From: Apostichopus japonicus
Taxonomy: Eukaryota; Echinodermata; Holothuroidea; Aspidochirotida; Stichopodidae
Direction of reading: 5' to 3'
Assembly: GCF_037975245.1 (NCBI RefSeq)
Contig: NC_092577.1
Coordinates: 2,252,501 to 2,315,000 of the forward strand
Length of the DNA stretch: 62,500 nt
Both the position numbers and the translations under genes were made by a program. Shown piece after piece: positions 1 through 14,005 of this stretch. The first letter of the stretch is position 1; each line of letters begins with the position of its first letter. Below the pieces are notes generated by a model. It saw only the letters and a program-made list of their open reading frames with translations. It did not search any database and was not told the DNA's origin.

Positions 1-1499
1 GTTCATCAATATAATATGAGTTATTGCTATGTAAGGATACTTACATATCATTATTTCACATTTATTTCAGTTCACCTCAACAGGTATAACATTCATGAGT
101 ATCGGATGAACTTGCTTAAATGTTGTTTCAAAAAATCAGGCGTTGACGAAATATCCAACAAAAAGGACGCGAATTGATCATGTGTCTTTGACTCATTCAG
201 TTCATGTATATATGCTACAATGAATGAGTCTATAGGAAACATATAATTGATAAATTTATGTCATTGTACACAGTTTAGACAAATCGGTCTGCCGTACTGT
301 TTCGAGCTTTAAGAACCAAATTCGAGTCATAGAGCGAGAAGATATTTTAGAATCCACTCCGTTTTCTTGTCGAAATATTATCACGAAGCTGCAAACACAG
401 AAAGACGGTCTGCCGTAAAAAACACTTTCGTTCTTTCTTTTGGTGTCCAAATAAAAGTGAATTTGATTTTTAAATTTGACTTGAGCACTGGGTAGATAAG
501 TTCTTAGGTGACTAAATTTATTTTTAAATAAAAAAACGATGAACGATTCCGAGTACATCACGTCTTAAACTACCATTACGTGGTTTACACTCTTCAGTGT
601 TGCTCCTGACAATTAGCTCCTTTCGGTAACATATGGTGTCTGTAAAAAGACCCAACAAACGTTCTTGCCTTTTTCCTATATTTACCGCTTCCTTCATAAG
701 GTGTAAAAGTTTAATCGAGTCGGTATTTGAATTTTCTTTCGCCAATAATTTAATGTCTTTTTCTAATGAAGTATAATCAAAGAGTTTAGCATAAGCAGGT
801 AGAACTTAGCTATAAAGAATGTTCACGTTGGAGGCTGTCCTCAGATAACAAGACCGTAAGTTGCTTGCACTTTTCCGTTACGCTTTCTGCCCGCAAACTT
901 GTTCTGCTATGATCTAAAGATAGAAACATCAAATTTCCTAATTTATTACTTAAATTTTAAGCAATATTTAATATCAAGAAAACTTTGGTTACATATATAT
1001 ATCTATGTAAATATTAGGTATATATTTAATGTTTAGAAATAAGATATATCTTTACATTATACACGTACCAGTAAGTTAAGTTTTCACTCGGTTCTTATAT
1101 ATGATACCTGTACCCAGGAACAGAAGATGTCAGTCAGTACAAAATATTAGACTCTAGGCTTACAACTTCCTTCTCCTCATGCCATGATTATTCAAGCAAT
1201 TACACACTGAAAACTCAAGTTTTACATTAAGTTTTACATCAAAATAATGTGTGTGTATATTTTAGGGAGAAAGGGAACAGAAAATCGGTGGCCAGTTTCG
1301 GAGATCTTCGCCAGATGGAACAAAAATTTCATCATCAATCGTTGACAAATGTTTTATTCGGTTATTTTGTATTTTAGATTCAGTCACCCGGGAAAGAAAT
1401 AGCCCACTGCTACAGGTGTACGCCCACCACCCCCCCTGTCTTTTTCAAGCCCACATAAACTACTTTTTATCACAATCCTGTGTTTAGAGCGAATAAGAG

Positions 1500-1500
<1 letters not shown>
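1..1500. repeat. R1 repeat module, copy A (5' truncated by window)
   Basis: This non-coding module occurs three times here (1-1500, 14006-15669, 53587-55214), always in the same orientation and ending on the right at a (TA)n tract after a conserved AGAGCTA. Copies B and C begin next to (TA)-rich DNA with GAGTGCGAGATAC; the start of A lies outside the window. Several short reading frames exist on both strands, but indels between copies break them, so I see no supported protein. It may be an interspersed repeat with (TA)n-prone ends or only the first part of the segmental duplication; the isolated partial copies favour the former. Confidence 0.75.
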
Positions 1501-1558
<58 letters not shown>

Positions 1559-1560
1559 TA

Positions 1561-1621
<61 letters not shown>
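1501..1621. repeat. (TA)n microsatellite
   Basis: An almost pure TA dinucleotide tract with a few CA interruptions joins the R1 module to the next duplicated module. The paralogous tract in copy C (55215-55505) is longer and includes an extra hairpin-forming insert. Confidence 0.95.
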
Positions 1622-3564
<1,943 letters not shown>

Positions 3565-3690
3565 TCACAGTCACAGTCCCGATGCAAGGGGACTGGGGTT
3601 AGAAGCGGATCAGTCGTTCAGTAGTTTGGTTGTCGTGCCCAGGTTCTTTCATGGGCGACTTTTTCTTAAAAAGTACCTTTATCATGTGTA
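3565..3690 (+). repeat. Partial U2-like unit (3' half only)
   Basis: This matches the 3' portion of the 206-bp U2-headed unit: the CAGTCCC/GGGACTG hairpin, the GCCCAGG hairpin (here with one mismatch, CATGGGC), and the T-run/A-run hairpin. The U2-like head is absent. It lies directly before the first full unit in the same orientation, so the array is one partial plus two full units. Confidence 0.8.
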
Positions 3691-3896
3691 GCTTCTCGGC
3701 CTTTTGGCTAAGATCATGTGTAGTATCTGTTCCCTTTTGAGGGGAATGGTGATGCACAGCTGACGATGATCAAGCAGTCACAGTCCCGATGTAAGGGGAC
3801 TGGGGTTAGAAGCGGATCAGTCGTTCAGTAGTTTGGTTTTCGTGCCCAGGTTCTTTCCTGGGCGACTTTTCTTAAAAAGTACCTTTAGAACTATTT
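3691..3896 (+). ncRNA. U2 snRNA-headed tandem unit 1 (chimeric snRNA-like)
   Basis: The first ~45 nt (3691-3736) match the 5' end of U2 snRNA from memory of the conserved sequence: stem-loop I (GGCCTTTTGGCT) and the branch-point recognition stretch GTGTAGTATCTG. One base differs (ATCATG for the usual ATCAAG). After GTTC the similarity ends abruptly: U2 stem-loops IIa-IV and a typical Sm site are absent. The rest can form four hairpins: TTCCC/GGGAA, CAGTCCC/GGGACTG, GCCCAGG/CCTGGGC, and a T-run/A-run stem. GTGATG, CTGA and GATGATCA strings look like snoRNA C/D boxes, but their order and spacing are not convincing. Whether it is transcribed is unknown. It could be a chimeric small RNA gene, a U2-derived SINE-like repeat, or a dead fragment. 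Confidence 0.65.
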
Positions 3897-4082
3897 GCTT
3901 CTCGGCCTTTTGGCTAAGATCATGTGTAGTATCTGTTCCCTATCGAGGGGAATGGTGATGCACATCCGACGATGATCACACAGTCACAGTCCCGATGTAA
4001 AGGGACTGGGGTTGAGAGCGGATCAGTCGTTTGGTAGTTTGGTTTTCGTGCCCAGGTTCTTTCCTGGGCGACTTTTTCTTAA

Positions 4083-4099
<17 letters not shown>
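3897..4099 (+). ncRNA. U2 snRNA-headed tandem unit 2
   Basis: This is the second unit of the array, in direct repeat with unit 1 (period 206 bp between the two GCTTCTCGG starts). It keeps the same U2 5' head and all four downstream hairpins. The CAGTCCC/GGGACTG pairing is retained although the loop differs, while the distal region shows several substitutions. It ends about 20 bp before the open frame of the zinc-finger pseudogene. No snRNA promoter element or 3' box could be recognised by eye. Confidence 0.65.
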
Positions 4100-5291
<1,192 letters not shown>

Positions 5292-6932
5292 GCCGGATCA
5301 GTTACACTATGCATGGCATGGCCGGCCTTTTATTGTAGGAGTGTGTGGAAACCATCGCTGAAGATGATTAATTTTGTGGCATTTTCCTGAGGCAAATTGA
5401 GTATGACATGAGCCACTGATGTTCACTCCTTATTCTCCAACATTTTCTGTATGAGTACAAGGTCACATATTTTTGTTATATTTTCCAACATTCCATGGGT
5501 AAAGTTCAGTTCTCACAAAATTGTGCTGAATGTAAGCGCTTTAGTTATATCTTAATTGCCAGGTGATATTTTAATTCCTTGGAAATAGATTCATGAAATT
5601 ATTTTCAACTTGGCCGAGTATGAAATAAAAAAACAAGTTGAGCGAGTGAGTTGCAAAAGGGGAGTTTTGTGCCTTGAGAATGTTGTAACGAATGTTACTT
5701 TTACCACGGTTATTCTGTTTCATTTCGTAACTTTTGTTATTGTTGTATTTCTAAGTCAATGCCACTTGTTCTTCTGATTAAACTGAGGCTAAATTATGTA
5801 AAATTCCTTGTTTTAAAGTAAAAAAAATTATTTTTTTTTTACAAAGGGTGTCTTCAGGTTTTGCAGCTGGTAGTAACAGTCCTTTTCAATATATTTTTTT
5901 CAAACGCCTTAAAATGTAAGCGCTACACCAAGAAGTATGCCTTAGAAACCAAAACAGTGTGTGAATTTCTGTGAAAGCCAGAGATTTTCAACGTTATCAT
6001 TTTGTTTTGACTTTGTTACACCGCAATTATCTTTGTAAATTTGTATTGTGGTATCCAGATAAGAAATTTTTATATCAGACAGGTAAAGTGATCAATTTTT
6101 TGTATGCAAATTTCTTACCCGGATTCATTCATTTTTCCTTTGTTTTTATATGGCCCTATGAATACCCATTGTCTTTCTAGTTTAAATATAAATGATTTTT
6201 TTCACCTTTTCTTGACTTTAATTTACATTGTTTTGTGGCACTATGTTCAGTAATACACATATATACATATATATAATACACATATATAGCTTGGAGATTT
6301 AGATTTGAACCAGTAACCCTGCAGGAATACTGTAAGTTGGAACATGTTGTGTGTAGATACCAATTGACATATCCACATCAGAATGAAAGCTTCTCTTAAT
6401 AAGTTAATTGCCTTTCTGTACTTTGTTGTTAGCCATGCAGTGATCCCCTCAGGAATACAAGCAAGAATGAGTAAAAGTAATAAATATTTAAGTACTGTTG
6501 TTTAAAATTTTCAATTATTTCTAAAGGTGCCTGTAAAGGTTTGCATATGTTCTATTTAGGTAGCAGATAGTATAAATTGTGCTATTGTTTGATATAGTTT
6601 GGGATGTTCCATAAAACATATTTAGAATTGTGTGCCATTATTTTTGGGCACAATATTTCTGCTATTTCATGGACCAATAAAAATCATTAATGTTATCATT
6701 CCAGGTTATGTTTTTGTTCAGTCCTGGTTAGTTTAATATCTAAAGATTCGAAACTTGGTCAAATTATAAAAAAACATGATACAGATTGTTGTCTTGGGAT
6801 TTTAACAATTTTCTGGCTAGGTCAAGAAATGTCAACTTCTGAAAATTTGGCGTTTTAGTGAGAGATCAGAGGAAGAAGTGAAACTGGATGTTAGCAAAAT
6901 GTCATAGCATTATAAATGTACTATTATATTGA
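5292..6932. other. Duplicated non-coding DNA downstream of zinc fingers
   Basis: AT-rich sequence with no coding signal, collinear with 58707-60708 of copy C. It marks the clean target site (near 5868-5875) of the hAT MITE that is present only in copy C. AATAAA-like strings occur, but none can be assigned as the polyadenylation signal of the zinc-finger gene. Confidence 0.6.
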
Positions 6933-7212
6933 GAGCGAGATGGCCAATTGGCTAAGGCGTCGGACTCGTGATCAAAGGATTGCTGGTTTGATTCCTGCCT
7001 AGTTCATTACCTTGTGTCATTGGGCACGATGCTTTATCTCACTTGCCTCTCTCCACCCAGGGGTTAAATGGGTTCCTGAGAGGTAACTCGTTATTGGGCG
7101 CAGTATATAACTGCAGCTGGCTGGAGGGATTGTCTCTGGCATAGGTTATCATTGACATGGGGTAATATAATGTCAGTAAAGCGCAAAAAATATCAAATAT
7201 TATAATTATTAT
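6933..7212 (+). repeat. tRNA-derived SINE, copy A
   Basis: The head resembles a tRNA with a CGT anticodon (Thr-like): an A-box-like TGGCCAATTGGCTAAGGCGT and a B-box-like GGTTTGATTCC. A body (TCTCTCCACCCAGGGGTTAAATG) and a LINE-like tail rich in ATT repeats follow. The paralogous SINE at 60709 is better preserved; copy A lost about 27 bp between two TAAAG(C/T)GC direct repeats near 7181. Its presence in both copies places the insertion before the segmental duplication. RNA polymerase III transcription is inferred from the family only. Confidence 0.8.
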
Positions 7213-8607
7213 TGCCTATCAAAATCACATGGTCAGTGTGGATTTTGGTGTGAATGAAAAGTTACTTGCTGTAAGTGGAGATCATTAATTCTTAATATTG
7301 CAAGAATGATATTAACTTGTAGAAAACTTGTACTTTCAATGTTAAGTAGGCCTTAAGTATGATTTGCAACAAGCGTGTAGTTTTCGGTGGAGGTTAAAAG
7401 AGACCTTGAACAGATGTCACTCACTTTAAACCACAAACCTCCAAAGGGGTAGTATTGACCAGTGGTACATACACTTGGCATGTGCTTTTCCCATTACAAC
7501 TTCTATTGTTTTTCGGGTGTGGGTGAGCTATATTTTAGGTCAGCAGAGATAAAATTGTCAGAATCTTCCAAAGAAAAACAGCTTGTCTCAAGAATTGTTA
7601 ACTTTGAGAAAAGTTTGTAATTGCATCATCACATTGTCTCACAATCACAATCAAGTAGAACACAGTTCACGTTGAGTATTAACATCTTATTTTATTGCAA
7701 TACATAGTCATACTGTACAGGACAGACGTAGGACGAGATGTCCAATATTACATGTTTCCAGATGGAGAGGCAGGGTGAACAAGGACGAGCAGACGGCATG
7801 CTTTAACTTATATACTGATATGCAAATACACAACGTAATAACATACAGGTGCAGATTCTACAATGTTTGCACACGTGTATCTAATGCATATTCAATAACA
7901 TTACAGCCTCCATGTCAGGGACGTAGCCAGGGGGGAGCAGGGGGAGCGATCGCTCCCCCCTTTCATTGTCTATTTTTTTTTTAAACTGTAGTTTTTTTAG
8001 CATGGTATTTTGTCAGTGCTCTTTTGATCTGAATACTCGTCAGCTCCGTTAACTCGATTGTAATCGTAGTAACATTCACGCCTACTGATTCAACTACTTA
8101 CTTAGTTTGGCAGATGCAATTAGCTAAATTTAGCTTATAGCCAATTACAAGCCTACAGTTGGCCACTGCGTATTAAAATACATATTGCCTACCTAACCGC
8201 ACTCTATGGAATGTCACGAACTGTATGTACAACAACGTCGACAACGTTCGTTCAATGAGTCGTCCTAAGTTGTTGCACGAACAGCATGTTATAAAGCTAA
8301 GCTAACAATCGTACGTGATACGCACTTCCTGTAATAATTATTACACTGCTAATACACTGCGATAACGATATTTGTTTTTAGGCCACTGCATTTCTGGCTG
8401 TATTACAAAATATGAAAGTTTATATTGTCCATCAGTTAAGTTCGTCAAATTTATTAAAGTCCAGACATTGGACAATAAACAAGAATCATCCTACTGGAAA
8501 ACTTGTAAAAGAGCACTATGTTTGTCTTTCTGATATATTATGTAAAAGAACATGTAAAAGAATTTAAACAGGAAACAAAATCTGCTGATAATGATATCAT
8601 ATGATCA

Positions 8608-8896
8608 GGGCGTAGCCAGTATGTAGCACGATAGTTTCATTCAACACTCTACCCGCCGAAAAAGACTATAGGATCCGATCTTGTCAGTTTTAACATGTAG
8701 TTTAGAACCCGTTTACGCAGATAATATTTCAGTTGAGAAAACACTTGAGAAATGTGCATCAGATGGCAATCGTCGGATAGCTCTCGCCTTCTCTTATTAG
8801 GCTAACTTAAACATTTACTAGCTACAGTTGTATCAAAGACATTTCTGGACTATCTTTGCATCTACAAGTATCAGAAGTTGAAAAGTAAGACTACTC
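8608..8896. repeat. Internal direct repeat inside hAT element
   Basis: This segment shares its hAT-like start (GGCGTAGCCAGTATGTAGCAC), middle (ACTCTACCCGCCGAAAAAG) and end (AAGTATCAGAAGTTGAAAAG) with 9051-9606, in the same orientation and with deletions between. It shows that the element grew by internal duplication or by insertion of a related copy. Confidence 0.7.
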
Positions 8897-8910
8897 TGTA
8901 CATGTACCTT

Positions 8911-9791
8911 CAAGGGCGGCTGAACCCCCCCCCCCCCCACTTTTCCTCAGGTTAAAAATGTGCCCTTTTTCTACATAAAACTTGTACTCTTGATCACCTT
9001 ATTAGGTCAGCGATATTTCAGTAAGAGATCTAATCCTAATTTAGAACTATCAGGGGCGTAGCCAGTATGTAGCACTGTAGGCCCGGGCCTACACTTTTTT
9101 GGCCAAGTTATCTTTTTTATTAAAACACCCATAATTCAAATCCATAAGCTTGCTGGACGAGTTTAAGAGTCTAGACAGGAAAAACTATTGAAATGAACGT
9201 AGCAAGATTATGGCTAAATTAGGTGACCTATTCTTCTGTCATCTAGGCTGTCATTCATATCGCGTGCCGTTTCATTCAATACTCTACCCGCCGAAAAAGA
9301 CTAGGATACGATCTTGTCAGTTTTTTAACATCTACTTAAGAACCCGTTTACGCAGATAAAATTTCAGTTGAGAACATTCCACAGTCAAATAAGCCTATCG
9401 TTGATTAACAGACTTTATATGTATAGAGCTGCAGCACTTTGTTGCCTGTTGTTGTCACGATTGGCGTTCCAAGTTCCAAAACAGCCTTTTCGATAAACAT
9501 TTACTAGCTACAGTTTTATCAAAGACAATTACTGGCTATGGTTGTATCAAAGACATTTCTGGCCTATCTTTGTATCTACAAGTATCAGAAGTTGAAAAGT
9601 AAGACTACTAAGACGGGGGGGGGGGGGGGGGGAGCGTTGATGGAGTGATGTGTATATGCAAATAAGATAATACAATAAGATTTATAAAGGGTACTAAATA
9701 TCAGGCTGCATCAGTCCAATCGAATTTCTGCAAAGTGCCCTTTGACGTCGGTGCCCCCCCCCCCAGATTAAAAGTGCTTCCGCCGCCCTTG
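8911..9791. mobile_element. Nested hAT-type MITE, 881 bp
   Basis: The inverted ends CAAGGGCGGCTGAA and, in reverse complement, CAAGGGCGGCGGAA are flanked by the 8-bp duplication TGTACCTT (8903-8910 and 9792-9799). It lies wholly inside the 7916-10112 element, so it inserted later. It has no coding potential. It contains a second copy of the host element's internal segment, so its own interior is chimeric. Confidence 0.8.
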
Positions 9792-10120
9792 TGTACCTTG
9801 CTAATTTTATAATTTTGATACATTATGTATTATTGAATTACGTACTATTTAAACTCGTTTGTTTTTTGGGTTTAAAAGTGATATTGAATGAGGTTTCTCA
9901 AGTTAGCAAGAGGCCAGGGAACCAGAATGAACATTCGGGAAGGGCTGTTTCCTGCCATCTGGGGGATTTGTAAAACCAAAAATTTTCTTGTACGCTCCGC
10001 GCCAACTGATGGTGGCGCTCCGCTCAGATAGTCGTGCCTACAACTTTGAAAATCCATATCAATCGCAAAAAGTGCTCCCCCCCCCCCTTTCAAATTCCTG
10101 GCTACGTCGCTGCTCCATGT

Positions 10121-11446
10121 ACGGGACATTGTTGATCGCCCTTCGACCTGGGTATATTTACAGAGCTGGAAAACATTCAATAATCGGCAAAATATAATTT
10201 AACCAATCCCAATAAGCCTTTTACACCGTTCATTTAGGACACTGTGAAAAGGAAGAAACATTTATCTGAGGAAGTCCTATATATGCAAATACCGTATTTT
10301 CACCTGCAGAAGAGATATTCCAATGGCAGGCAAGGTTACAATTATATTGTAACTTTGAATTTCTCATCTCCATATCTTTTCCTTCATTCTATGGAACCCG
10401 ACAATGGAAAACTTATTTCGTTGTCTAAACTAATAAGTTTGTTGTTGTTGTCTAAACTAAATGTGTTGCTGCTGTTTTACCATGCTGTTGCTCAAACTCA
10501 CGTTGATGTATAAAGTTCCGTTGTGTAACTTACGGCGTTGTCTAAACTTACGTCGTTGTCTAAACTTACGTTGCTTCCGTCGGCGTTAGTTCAACAACTG
10601 TTCAACCACGTGATGTAAAACATAGGCATTTCGTACGAAATTCAACAAACAGTCACCAGCCCAGGAGAATACATGATACGTAGGCTGCTACCACTACTAC
10701 TACTAGGCCTACTACTGTTACACCTTAAGGCTTGAGCAATATTGGTACTCTAACTACTGATACTTTAAGCCTACTACTAATAGACTCAACAATGGAAAGA
10801 ATTCTAAACAGTCTAGACTACCCACATATCCCAATGGTGAAATGTTAAAACAGCAGCAACAAGTTTACAAGCCTCGATTCTTCCTCTGAGTAGATCACCG
10901 TATAGGTGATGTGATGTCCGGGCACGGAGCTGAAAAGCCGACTAAAAGCTTAAGACGCAGACGAAAATCCGTAATATAAAAACACACACTAACGAAAGTC
11001 CGTAGTAAAGTGATAATACAACTTGTATTTACAGAGATATTTACACCGTTCGTCACAAAAAACATGAAAAACAAGGAAACAAAATAACTGTAGAATGATA
11101 CACTCTAAACGCTAGCGAAACACACTAAAAATACTCGAAATCATATAAACGTATACTCGTAGGTCTTAACTGGTGATATTTTGACTCGTAAATACCGTGT
11201 TGGCTTTTAGGCTTTCAACACCCGAAAACATAAAAATAACTTTTCTATGGAAGGCCAAATAAGCAGCTCTGCCACTACAGGTGATGTGTGACGTCACAGC
11301 GGAAACCTTTCTGCAAAGCTTAACATGCCATGTCATACACTTCCTTTTGATTTATCTTTGAAACCTGAAATGTTCACTCAGCATCAACAATTCCCTGTGT
11401 TGGAATCTCATCAAAACGCAACTTTCTGTATATATATAAACATATA

Positions 11447-11454
<8 letters not shown>
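10121..11454. other. Non-coding stretch with a short minisatellite
   Basis: No gene is recognised. Between about 10436 and 10575 an imperfect ~18-bp unit (GTTGTCTAAACTTACG) is repeated several times. A CTACTACTA-rich patch lies near 10685. The rest appears to be unique, low-complexity AT-rich DNA. Confidence 0.5.
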
Positions 11455-11519
<65 letters not shown>

Positions 11520-11541
11520 ATATATATATATATATATATCT
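11455..11541. repeat. (TA)n microsatellite
   Basis: A TA dinucleotide tract with one AACA interruption. Confidence 0.95.
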
Positions 11542-12140
11542 ATTTACATGTGCGTGTGTTTTACGTACCGTATATACGCTATAAACCAACTACCCTGTTA
11601 TATGTCCAACTATTTACAGGTATCTCGAACACTAATATGCGCCCCACAATGTTGTGAGAATGGCTACACGAAATAAAGAGCATCTAAGGAACAATATACA
11701 CGATGTAAGATGTGATGACATTACAAAAATATAGAACTACTCCAGATGAGTCATATAGGCCTACCAGGATTCATCAGTTCATATGACTTCATGGAAATTT
11801 ATGGAAACAAAAAATTATCAAGAAATATAATATAGCTTGCAAATGAGTAGTTTAAAGTTGTTAAAAATGCTTATAAATATGTTTGTTTTGTTGCCATGTT
11901 ACGGTCTCAAGTCAGACTTGAAGCAGTCTATGACAAGCTATATGATTATATATATTATACATTTTTGACGAGTAGAAGAACATATTGGACCAATTATAAC
12001 CAGTAACAACATTATTTACATAAATTAACAATACATTATACGGTTCTAAGTGCTATGCATGAACCGAGCGTGATGTGTTACATCAGCATCAAGTGGGGGA
12101 TTTATAGGCCTGAAGGTGTTAATCCCGCCCCCCCCTTCCC

Positions 12141-12143
<3 letters not shown>
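11542..12143. other. Non-coding stretch
   Basis: AT-rich sequence without a recognisable gene, RNA or element terminus. It ends in a C-rich run that borders the next TA tract. Confidence 0.4.

Positions 12144-12217
<74 letters not shown>
12144..12217. repeat. (TA)n microsatellite bordering an R1 start fragment
   Basis: A pure TA tract that directly precedes the R1-start fragment at 12222, as TA-rich tracts also do for the R1 starts at 14006 and 53587. Confidence 0.95.
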
Positions 12218-12219
<2 letters not shown>

Positions 12220-12221
12220 TA

Positions 12222-12312
12222 GAAAGAGAGAGTGCGAGATATGATACATATATCACATCTGGGAGTTCCCTGCATGTCATAAAAATCCTCAATGATAAAA
12301 TCCTCATATATA
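12222..12312. repeat. R1 start fragment (~90 bp)
   Basis: This fragment carries GAGTGCGAGATA and GAGTTCCCTGCATGTCATAA, the same start found at 14006 and 53587, and it too follows a TA tract. Only about 90 bp of R1 are present before the sequence becomes unrelated. Confidence 0.75.
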
Positions 12313-12535
12313 TGTATATATGCTCCCTCGAGGAGCCCTGCACCACCCCCTTCACCCCAATAAGATGTCTATAGCAATTGGCCGGCGTAAGTGAACCAAA
12401 AAAGGGGGACTTTCTTTCTGGTTTAGATCGTTTGATACTTAGTCTTTTTTTGGAAGAAAAAAACACAGACAAAACACGAAATATAGGTCTTATCGTTACT
12501 GACCTAAAGTCAATCAAATAAACATGAGTCAAGGC

Positions 12536-13474
12536 TTATGGTTGTTCGTTTATCGTATTAAGTTCAATTTCGGATTCATTGTTAAGTTTAAAGCTCATCA
12601 ACCACAATGCAATGGTTTTCAAACAAGGAAACGTATTTAAGAATGCCTCTCGATAGATTGAGCCAAATATGTTATAAATAACAGGATTTAAACCAGAATT
12701 GAGTAATGTACAGATGATTAACGCGCTGGGATAAAATTCTTGACCAAAAACAGCGAGAAAGAAAAAAGCGTCAAAGATAAACACTAGACTCACGAAGACA
12801 AAGGAATTAATAATGACTGCTTTTGTCACTTGCTGTTGCTGTCTAGCGATATTTCTGTTAGACACATTTCCTCTGTGCAGCTCATGCCTCTTCCTTAACA
12901 CAATAATAATCTTTAAATTAAGGATCCCTGTCCCAACAATGGTTACAAAATCATAAAGAAATATGATAAAAAAAAAGAAATCTAAAAACAGAAATGCAGT
13001 TACCAAAAGTAAAGCAAAAGCAGCGGTAGCAATGAGTATCATAACAAGTAAACGTATCTTCGGGCATGTAGTGTGTCTTATTGATTGATTTATCGGATCG
13101 CTAACAACCTTGTATCGATCCCAAGACAACAATATGATCAATGTACAGGAGACGAATTGAGCTGGAAATCTAATAATTATTGATAATACTAATAAGTCCA
13201 CATAATTGTCACTACGGTTTAAAGATGCTCCTCCCAATAGTATATAAATAATCGAGGTATACATATCTATGCATGACAAAGGTATCAAGTAAATATTCAA
13301 CCGCATTGTTCTTAAAGAGGATTGTTTGACAACTGTGAACAAAAATGCACCGTTAGAAAGCAAGGCGAGAATTCCTAAAACCAATGATGTTACAGCAAGG
13401 CCATTCGACTGAGTTACAAACATATCCCAAAGTGGAAAGGAAGCATTTGATTGTTCGTATTGAACGTATTCCAT
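12536..13474 (-). CDS. Class A (rhodopsin-like) GPCR, orphan, intronless
   Basis: This 312-residue single-exon protein has seven hydrophobic segments (about 28-50, 60-81, 95-117, 140-163, 168-192, 218-242 and 249-270). Class A marks are present: the TM1 Asn (N41), a TM2 acidic residue (D70), DRY at 119-121 and NPVIY at 263-267. N10 and N86 are extracellular N-glycosylation sequons. By family it would be a plasma-membrane receptor coupling to a G protein. It is odd in three ways: the usual TM3 disulfide cysteine is missing (Leu at residue 95), TM4 and TM5 are almost joined so extracellular loop 2 is tiny, and the CWxP motif of TM6 is absent. The start ATG is chosen because it gives a short extracellular N-terminus; stop TAA is at 12536-12538. 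No ligand can be assigned. It is flanked on both sides by R1 fragments, suggesting a mobile neighbourhood. Confidence 0.88.
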   Translation of the reverse strand: MEYVQYEQSNASFPLWDMFVTQSNGLAVTSLVLGILALLSNGAFLFTVVKQSSLRTMRLNIYLIPLSCIDMYTSIIYILLGGASLNRSDNYVDLLVLSIIIRFPAQFVSCTLIILLSWDRYKVVSDPINQSIRHTTCPKIRLLVMILIATAAFALLLVTAFLFLDFFFFIIFLYDFVTIVGTGILNLKIIIVLRKRHELHRGNVSNRNIARQQQQVTKAVIINSFVFVSLVFIFDAFFFLAVFGQEFYPSALIICTLLNSGLNPVIYNIFGSIYREAFLNTFPCLKTIALWLMSFKLNNESEIELNTINEQP

Positions 13475-13511
13475 AACGCTGCAGTATATCGTTTCAATTC
13501 GTTAACTAGAC

Positions 13512-13733
13512 ATGGATCTCAACAATAGCATAACACGGACATTCCTTGGTCCAGAGAGTAACTCTTATGCAACAGAAGAAAGAACCACTGCAAAAAGAAG
13601 GGGAAAAACTCATGTAAAAAGGAAATCCGTTCTGTCATTAATTTTTCTTCCAGTTCCACCAGTGATTATTGTCATATCTGCTATTATCAGTATTCTGTTG
13701 ATCAATTTGTCAATGAAACTCACTCCGTGTTGA
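13512..13733 (+). CDS. Possible small single-pass membrane protein (uncertain)
   Basis: This 73-residue frame starts 38 bp from the GPCR start on the opposite strand. It has a polar, basic N-terminal half with an N-glycosylation sequon (NNS) and one strongly hydrophobic segment in the last third (about residues 45-68). I do not recognise the protein. Chance is a serious possibility because of the short length and AT-rich setting. If real, it would share a divergent promoter with the GPCR. Confidence 0.2.
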   Translation: MDLNNSITRTFLGPESNSYATEERTTAKRRGKTHVKRKSVLSLIFLPVPPVIIVISAIISILLINLSMKLTPC

Positions 13734-13803
13734 TACAATTTAATGGTATACTATCATGTAACCGGTAAATCAATTAAATAGTGAGTACAATACAAATATC
13801 TAT

Positions 13804-13807
<4 letters not shown>

Positions 13808-13862
<55 letters not shown>

Positions 13863-13998
13863 TATATATATATATTATATATATATATTATATATATATA
13901 TTATATATATATTTATATATATATATTTATTTATATGTATATGATGAGATATATATATGTATATATATTTATATGTATATGATGATATATATATACAT
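13808..13998. repeat. (TA)n-rich microsatellite
   Basis: TA dinucleotides with regularly spaced ATTATA and ATGATGA interruptions, ending directly at the start of R1 copy B. Confidence 0.95.
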
Positions 13999-14005
13999 AT
14001 ACATA

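Larger units (their letters stand above)
7916..10112. mobile_element. Non-autonomous hAT-type transposon, 2197 bp (nested)
   Basis: The ends are inverted: CAGGGACGTAGCCAGG on the left and, in reverse complement, CAGCGACGTAGCCAGG on the right. They are flanked by the identical 8-bp target-site duplication CTCCATGT (7908-7915 and 10113-10120). Terminal CAG-G motifs with 8-bp duplications are the hAT signature. No transposase frame is visible. The interior is composite: it carries a second hAT-type element (8911-9791) and two internal copies of a related terminus (GGGCGTAGCCAGTATGTAGC, near 8608 and 9053), each leading into a shared segment. Confidence 0.85.

Noticed and set aside
3691-3896. A working U2 snRNA gene
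   Set aside because: Only the first ~45 nt match U2; stem-loops IIa-IV and the canonical Sm site are missing.
3691-3896. C/D-box snoRNA
   Set aside because: C- and D-box-like strings exist, but there is no terminal stem and the box order and spacing are unsuitable.
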